Of a stretch of 19,047 nucleotides of DNA, positions 14,383 through 19,047 are shown one piece after another. Below the pieces are notes generated by a model. The model ran no database searches. It was given only the letters and a program-made list of their open reading frames with translations, and was not told the origin of the DNA. The stretch comes from an uncultured Eubacteriales bacterium (GTDB taxonomy: Bacteria; Bacillota; Clostridia; Christensenellales; Borkfalkiaceae), in assembly GCA_900548285.1 (NCBI GenBank), contig URKE01000038.1:1-19047 (forward strand), written 5' to 3'. Each line of letters opens with the position of its first letter. Positions within the stretch are counted from its first letter, which is position 1. A program made the translations under genes and the position numbers.

Positions 14383-15102
14383 TTACAATTCCATGGAGAG
14401 CGTTTTCTCGGTATCGAAATACTTCCACGGAATTAAATCCGCCGGCGGCTGAATTTTAAAACACAACCTTTCCTTGGACACGGGGTGAGTGAACGAAAGC
14501 GAAACCGCCCAGAGCGCGAGTTTGCCTTTTTTCGCTTTTTCGCCGCCGTAACGCATATCGCCGTAAACGGGCGCGCCGACGTTAGCCATTTGCACTCTTA
14601 TCTGATGACTTCTCCCCGTGTGGAGTTTTATGAGCGCGAGCGTAAGTCCGCTTTTCTCTTCCAGAACGTCGTATTCGAGTTCGGCGAACTTCGCCCCTTC
14701 CGTAACCGGCGGACAGACGTAAACCATATTGTTTATCGGGTTTTTCTTAAGGTAATTGGTAAGCGTAGCCCTTTTGGTTTTCAACTCTCCCGCAAGCACG
14801 GCGGCGTATTTTTTCTCGAAATCGCCGTTCTGCATCTGTTCGGAAAGCCTTGCCGCCGCCTTGGAACTCTTCGCGTAAACCATTACGCCGCCGGTGGGAC
14901 GGTCCAGCCTGTGAACAAGCCCCACGTAAACGTTGCCCTGCTTGTTTTCTTTTTCCTTTATATGCTCTTTTATTACGGTGAGCAAGTCCTTATCTTTCGT
15001 TTCGTCCTCGCAGGAAGGAACGTTCTGCGGTTTTAAAACGACTATAACGTGATTGTCCTCATACAAGACGATAAGGTCGTCTTTTTGCATTTGTTCTGCC
15101 AT
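14383..15102 (-). CDS. RluA-family pseudouridine synthase
   Basis: A 239-residue enzyme of the RluA group that isomerises specific uridines in rRNA or tRNA to pseudouridine. The catalytic motif HRLDRPTGG is at residues 64-72 with Asp67 as nucleophile. LHTGRSHQIRVQMANVGAPVYGDMRYG is the expected substrate-binding block in the C-terminal half. The usual N-terminal S4 RNA-binding domain is absent: the chain starts almost at the catalytic domain (VLYEDNHVIVVLKPQNVPS). This short form is common in Bacillota, and which uridine it modifies cannot be read. The start follows AAGGAG. Gaps of 75 bases to the methyltransferase upstream and about 36 to the lipoproteins downstream, with no terminator seen, suggest one long transcript from ileS. 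Confidence 0.92.
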   Translation of the reverse strand: MAEQMQKDDLIVLYEDNHVIVVLKPQNVPSCEDETKDKDLLTVIKEHIKEKENKQGNVYVGLVHRLDRPTGGVMVYAKSSKAAARLSEQMQNGDFEKKYAAVLAGELKTKRATLTNYLKKNPINNMVYVCPPVTEGAKFAELEYDVLEEKSGLTLALIKLHTGRSHQIRVQMANVGAPVYGDMRYGGEKAKKGKLALWAVSLSFTHPVSKERLCFKIQPPADLIPWKYFDTEKTLSMEL

Positions 15103-15177
15103 ATTTACTCCTTAATTTTACTTTCTCGTCATTCGCCCGCTTTCAATCGTCCGTTTTGTCGGCGTCCGTTTGAGCGT

Positions 15178-16056
15178 TTACGTTGTTTTTCCGTTTTCGC
15201 CGATGAAAAGTCCGCTCGCGCCGCAAGGGAGATCTATCCCCTCTTCCGTTTTTATGCCGACTTCGTAAGCGTCCACTTCGCCACGGAACTTCGAGCCGAC
15301 GGCGAGTTTGAGAATGTTTTTAAGCACCATAGGCTGAAGCCCTGTGGTGTAACTGTTTATCAGGAAGAACAGCGGATTATCCGAGAGCGCGGAAACGCAA
15401 AGTTCCACGAGCGGATAAAGTTCGCTCTCTATTTTCCACATTTCGCCGTTAGGACCTCTGCCGTAACTCGGCGGGTCCATTATGATCGCGTCGTACTTTC
15501 TGCCGCGGCGGATTTCGCGCTGAACGAACTTTTTGCAGTCGTCCACGATAAACCTCACCGGCTTATCCGCAAGCCCCGAAAGGCGAACGTTTTCGCCCGC
15601 TCTTTCCACCATGCCTTTGCTCGCGTCCACGTGGCAGACGCTTGCGCCGGCGGCAAGACACGCAACGGTCGCTCCGCCCGTGTATGCGAAAAGGTTAAGC
15701 ACGTTTATCGGTCTGCCCGCGCCGCGGATCATCTCAGCCATTTTGTCCCAGTTTACGGCTTGCTCGGGGAAAAGCCCCGTGTGTTTGAAGCCCATCGGCT
15801 TGACGAGAAATTTAAGATCGCCGTAACCGATCGTCCATTCCTGCGGCATTTTTTTGAGTATTTTCCAACCGCCGCCGCCGTTTTCGCTGCGGTGATATAT
15901 CGCGTTAAGCGACTTATAGCCCGACATATCCGCTTTTTGCGGCCATATCACCTGCGGATCGGGGCGCAGGAGGTAAACGCTCCCCCAACGCTCAAGTTTC
16001 ATTCCGTCGCCCGTGGCTATTATGGAATAGTCTTTCCACTTATCCGCGATTCTCAT
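15178..16056 (-). CDS. Class I SAM-dependent methyltransferase, RlmI/RlmK-like
   Basis: A 292-residue Rossmann-fold methyltransferase resembling the catalytic part of the 23S rRNA methyltransferases RlmI and RlmK. The SAM-binding loop VLNLFAYTGGATV is at 119-131, the acidic residue following the second strand at D144, and the catalytic DPPSYGRG at 194-201. KHTGLFPEQAVNW (91-103) matches the conserved segment just before the Rossmann domain. The N-terminal PUA domain of RlmI is missing; residues 1-80 instead form a small tryptophan-rich beta region. RNA is the likely substrate, but the exact base is not known. Its ATG overlaps the ileS stop as ATGA (16053-16056), so its translation is probably coupled to IleRS synthesis. 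Confidence 0.9.
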   Translation of the reverse strand: MRIADKWKDYSIIATGDGMKLERWGSVYLLRPDPQVIWPQKADMSGYKSLNAIYHRSENGGGGWKILKKMPQEWTIGYGDLKFLVKPMGFKHTGLFPEQAVNWDKMAEMIRGAGRPINVLNLFAYTGGATVACLAAGASVCHVDASKGMVERAGENVRLSGLADKPVRFIVDDCKKFVQREIRRGRKYDAIIMDPPSYGRGPNGEMWKIESELYPLVELCVSALSDNPLFFLINSYTTGLQPMVLKNILKLAVGSKFRGEVDAYEVGIKTEEGIDLPCGASGLFIGENGKTT

Positions 16057-19046
16057 ATCTTTTTAACGCCGAGCGTGACGCTCTCTCCGTTGATGTCGAA
16101 GTCTTTAACGAATCCGTCGGGCGTTTCGGTTATCTCTTCCGCAAGGACGTCGGACTTAATCTCGTCGGCTTTTTCGCGGAGAACTTTTCCCGAAATTCCG
16201 TCGGCTTTGAAACCGAGAATTATTCTGTCGGTAACTTCGAAACCCGCTTCCTTTCTCATGTTCTGAATACGCGATACGAGTTCTCTCACAGCGCCCTCGA
16301 GTTTGAGTTCTTCCGTAAGATGAACGTCTAAAACGACGGTAAGTCCGTCCGAACTTTCCGAAACGAAACCTTCGGCGGGTTCGGAAGAAATGAGCAGGTC
16401 GTCGAGAGAGAATTCAACGTGAGTTTCTCCGAGGTCTACGGCGTAAATTTTGCCTGCTTTGACGGTGGAAACCACTTCCGCGGCGTTGCACGTATCGAGG
16501 AAATTTCTGATCGCGCCGAGCGCTTTGCCGTATTTCGGACCGAGCGTTTTGAGTTGCGGTTTGAGTTTATACGAAACGAATCTCGAAGCGTCGTGAAGTA
16601 TCTCGAATTCCTTTATGTTCAATTCGTCTTTCGCGATGTTCAGAAGCCCTTCGGAAAGATTGACCTTTCTGTCGGTGGCGATATAAAGTTTCTGAAGCGG
16701 CTGACGATTTTTGATGTTGCTGCCGTTTCTCGCCGCTCTGCCGAGAGCGACTATTTCAAGCACGTCCTCCATGCCTTTTTCGAGTTCGGCGTCCACAAAA
16801 CTTTCGTCGCAGACGGGGAACGAACAAAGGTGAACGGAAATCGGCGCGTCCTTGAAAAATTGCGGAACGAGATTGCCGTACATACTCTCCGCCATAAACG
16901 GAACGTAAGGCGCGATGACCTTGGAAAGCGTGACGAGAACGGTGTAAAGCGTGGTGTATGCCGCCGCCTTGTCGTCCGTCATTTCCTTGCCCCAGTACCT
17001 CTCTCTGCCGCGACGGACGTACCAGTTGGAAAGTTCGTCAACGTAATCCTGAATATATCTCGCCGTTTCAAACGTTTTGTATTCGGCAAGCCCTTCGTCC
17101 ACCGTTTTAACCAGCGTGTTGAGTTTGGAAAGCGCCCACTTATCCATGAGCGAAAGTTTGCACTTCTTTACGTCGTACTTCGACGGATCGTATTTATCGA
17201 TATCGGCGTAAAGAACGAAGAACGCGTAAGTGTTCCAGAGCGTACCCATAAACTTACGCTGACCTTCGGAAACCGCCTCGGCGGAAAATCTCGAAGGAAG
17301 CCACGGCGCGCTGCCGGTGTAAAAATACCATCTCACGGCGTCCGCGCCCTGTTTGTCGAGAACGGACCACGGGTCGACGACGTTGCCGATATGTTTGGAC
17401 ATTTTAATACCGTTTTTATCGTTCACGTGACCTAAAACGATGCAGTTTTTGAACGGCGATTTTCCGAAAAGAAGCGTGGAAATCGTAAGAAGCGTGTAGA
17501 ACCAGCCTCTCGTCTGATCGACGGCTTCGGAGATGAAATCCGCCGGGAAATGCTTTTCGAAAAGGTCTTTGTTTTCAAACGGATAATGGAACTGAGCGAA
17601 CGGCATCGAACCGGAATCGAACCAGCAGTCGATAACTTCCTTGACTCTCTTCATTTTACCGCCGCACTTGCCGCACTTGCACGTCGGGGCGTCGATATAC
17701 GGGCGATGAAGTTCGATATCGCCCTCGATTCCGCACATTTCTTTGAGTTCCTTTTTGGAACCCATAACGTGAATTTCGCCGCAGTCCTCGCAAACCCAGA
17801 TCGGAAGCGGAGTTCCCCAGTATCTCTCGCGGGAAAGCCCCCAGTCGATAACGTTCTCGAGGAAGTTGCCCATTCTGCCCGTGCCTATGGTTTCGGGCAT
17901 CCAGTTCACCGTTTTGTTGGAGGCGATGAGTTGCTCTTTTATCGCGGTGGTTTTGATGAACCAACTCGATCTCGCGTAATATAAAAGCGGAGTGTTACAT
18001 CTCCAGCAGAAAGGATAACTATGCTCGAAAAGTACGTCCTTGAACAGTTTTCCGCTTTCTTTAAGGTCTTTGATGATGAGTTTATCCGCGTCTTTAACGA
18101 ACATTCCCTTATACGGCTCTACCGCGTCCACGAATCTGCCGCGGTCGTTTACCATCTGAACGAAAGGCAAATCGTACTTTCTGCCCACGTTCGCGTCGTC
18201 CTCGCCGAACGCAGGGGCGATATGAACTATTCCCGTGCCGTCGGTCAGGGTAACGTAATCGTCGTTGGTGACGTAAAACGCCTTTTGTCTGAACGTTCCG
18301 AGCGCGTAAGGGAACATAGGCTCGTATTCGACGTATTCGTAATCCTTGCCTTTCTTTTTCGAAACGACTTCGTAGTCCTCGAAGAGCGAGGGAACGAGAG
18401 CCTCGGCAAGAACGTAAATTTCGTCGCCGACCTTGATTTCGACGTAATCGAAACCGGCGTTCATACAGAGCGCGACGTTGGAGGGCAAAGTCCAGGGAGT
18501 GGTTGTCCACACGAGAAAATAAGCGTTATCTCTGCCCTTGATTTTAAATTTCACGTAAACGGATTTTTCCTTTACGTCTTTGTAGCCCTGCGCCACTTCG
18601 TGCGAAGAAAGCGCCGTTCCGCAACGCGGACAATAAGGAACGATTTTATGTCCCTTATAAAGCAAACCTTTTTCGGAAATGGTTTTGAGCGCCCACCACA
18701 CCGATTCGATATAATCGTCGTGATAGGTGACGTAAGGATGCTCCATATCCACCCAGTAACCGAGGCGGTCGCTCATCTTTTTCCATTCGTCGGTATATTT
18801 CCAGACGGACTGCTTGCATTCCTTTATGAACGGTTCGATACCGTATTTTTCGATATCCTGTTTGCCGTCGAGCCCGAGTTTCTTTTCGATTTCGAGTTCT
18901 ACGGGAAGTCCGTGAGTATCCCAGCCCGCTTTTCTCAGAACGTGCTTACCCTTCATCGTCTGATATCTCGGAATAATATCCTTCATAACGCGCGTTAAAA
19001 CGTGACCGATATGCGGCTTTCCGTTCGCCGTCGGCGGTCCGTCGTA
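16053..19046 (-). CDS. ileS: Isoleucyl-tRNA synthetase, type 2 (5' end outside window)
   Basis: Charges tRNA-Ile with isoleucine using ATP. The visible 997 residues begin in the catalytic core with YDGPPTANGKPHIGHVLTR; about 40 N-terminal residues lie beyond the window edge, and the internal ATG at 18986 is not the start. The HIGH motif is encoded at 19002-19013. GWDTHGLPVELEIEKKLG is the type 2 signature (type 1 enzymes have WDCHGLPIE). The editing domain follows, then four paired cysteines (CEDCGEI and CKCGKCGG, a likely zinc site), WFDSGS, and the second ATP motif KMSKHIGNVV at about 17391-17408, where the last residue is His rather than the usual Ser. Type 2 enzymes are the group in which mupirocin tolerance occurs naturally. 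Tail residues are shared with other long IleRS proteins. It is the first visible gene of the minus-strand operon. Confidence 0.97.
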   Translation of the reverse strand, partial: YDGPPTANGKPHIGHVLTRVMKDIIPRYQTMKGKHVLRKAGWDTHGLPVELEIEKKLGLDGKQDIEKYGIEPFIKECKQSVWKYTDEWKKMSDRLGYWVDMEHPYVTYHDDYIESVWWALKTISEKGLLYKGHKIVPYCPRCGTALSSHEVAQGYKDVKEKSVYVKFKIKGRDNAYFLVWTTTPWTLPSNVALCMNAGFDYVEIKVGDEIYVLAEALVPSLFEDYEVVSKKKGKDYEYVEYEPMFPYALGTFRQKAFYVTNDDYVTLTDGTGIVHIAPAFGEDDANVGRKYDLPFVQMVNDRGRFVDAVEPYKGMFVKDADKLIIKDLKESGKLFKDVLFEHSYPFCWRCNTPLLYYARSSWFIKTTAIKEQLIASNKTVNWMPETIGTGRMGNFLENVIDWGLSRERYWGTPLPIWVCEDCGEIHVMGSKKELKEMCGIEGDIELHRPYIDAPTCKCGKCGGKMKRVKEVIDCWFDSGSMPFAQFHYPFENKDLFEKHFPADFISEAVDQTRGWFYTLLTISTLLFGKSPFKNCIVLGHVNDKNGIKMSKHIGNVVDPWSVLDKQGADAVRWYFYTGSAPWLPSRFSAEAVSEGQRKFMGTLWNTYAFFVLYADIDKYDPSKYDVKKCKLSLMDKWALSKLNTLVKTVDEGLAEYKTFETARYIQDYVDELSNWYVRRGRERYWGKEMTDDKAAAYTTLYTVLVTLSKVIAPYVPFMAESMYGNLVPQFFKDAPISVHLCSFPVCDESFVDAELEKGMEDVLEIVALGRAARNGSNIKNRQPLQKLYIATDRKVNLSEGLLNIAKDELNIKEFEILHDASRFVSYKLKPQLKTLGPKYGKALGAIRNFLDTCNAAEVVSTVKAGKIYAVDLGETHVEFSLDDLLISSEPAEGFVSESSDGLTVVLDVHLTEELKLEGAVRELVSRIQNMRKEAGFEVTDRIILGFKADGISGKVLREKADEIKSDVLAEEITETPDGFVKDFDINGESVTLGVKKI

Positions 19047-19047
19047 A

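Noticed and set aside
15049..16266. 405-residue open frame on the plus strand opposite the methyltransferase and the ileS end
   Set aside because: It is antisense to well-supported genes, arginine-, phenylalanine- and valine-rich with no recognisable motif, and is produced by the codon use of the real genes. The same holds for the long plus-strand frames at 1819-3084, 16419-17435 and 18021-18998.

Overview
The window looks like a chromosomal, mostly housekeeping segment of an uncultured Bacillota (Clostridia-type) bacterium. Reasons: AAGGAG-type ribosome binding sites, sigma-A-like promoters with TATAAT boxes, U-tailed hairpin terminators, lipobox lipoproteins, and family members typical of Clostridia (DUF4364, the TIGR03905 TSCPD protein, an HPr-like protein, a Na/Pi cotransporter with a PhoU tail, a type 2 isoleucyl-tRNA synthetase). 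I see no transposase, integrase, phage gene, tRNA, rRNA or CRISPR array. The phylum placement is inference from gene content.

Layout. (1) 1-61: the last codons of an unidentified plus-strand gene. (2) 260-3510, minus strand: a GNAT-fold protein with its own promoter, a 43-residue basic peptide gene, and a Na/Pi cotransporter with its own promoter and terminator. (3) 3745-6098, minus strand: a tight three-gene operon (unknown two-part protein, Nudix ADP-ribose pyrophosphatase-like enzyme, CPBP membrane protease) running from a promoter near 6250 to a terminator at 3713-3738. (4) 6391-7504, plus strand: a divergently transcribed cluster of an HPr-like protein, a DUF4364 winged-helix protein and a TSCPD protein, ending in a perfect 16-bp hairpin terminator. 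(5) 7758-11607, plus strand: a MacB/FtsX-type ABC transporter (ATPase and permease overlapping) and a TcdA-type tRNA dehydratase. (6) 11712-19046, minus strand: ileS (5' end cut off by the window edge), a class I methyltransferase fused to it by an ATGA overlap, an RluA-type pseudouridine synthase, and two tandem paralogous lipoproteins. The two blocks meet at a large hairpin at 11658-11702.

Functional themes. The right half carries much RNA and translation work: IleRS, an rRNA-type methyltransferase, pseudouridine synthase and t6A cyclisation by TcdA. The centre pairs an HPr-like protein lacking the PTS histidine but keeping the regulatory serine with a DUF4364 protein.

Most unusual material. 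No obvious new defence or mobile system is present. The best leads are two 14-bp-period repeat arrays with related units, on opposite strands, flanking the HPr-like cluster; an 18-bp in-frame repeat that adds a hexapeptide tail to the Nudix enzyme; the histidine-less HPr; the tandem orphan lipoproteins; and the unknown first gene of the Nudix/CPBP operon. No gene-free stretch exceeds 300 bases; the largest, 6099-6390, holds an array and two divergent promoters.
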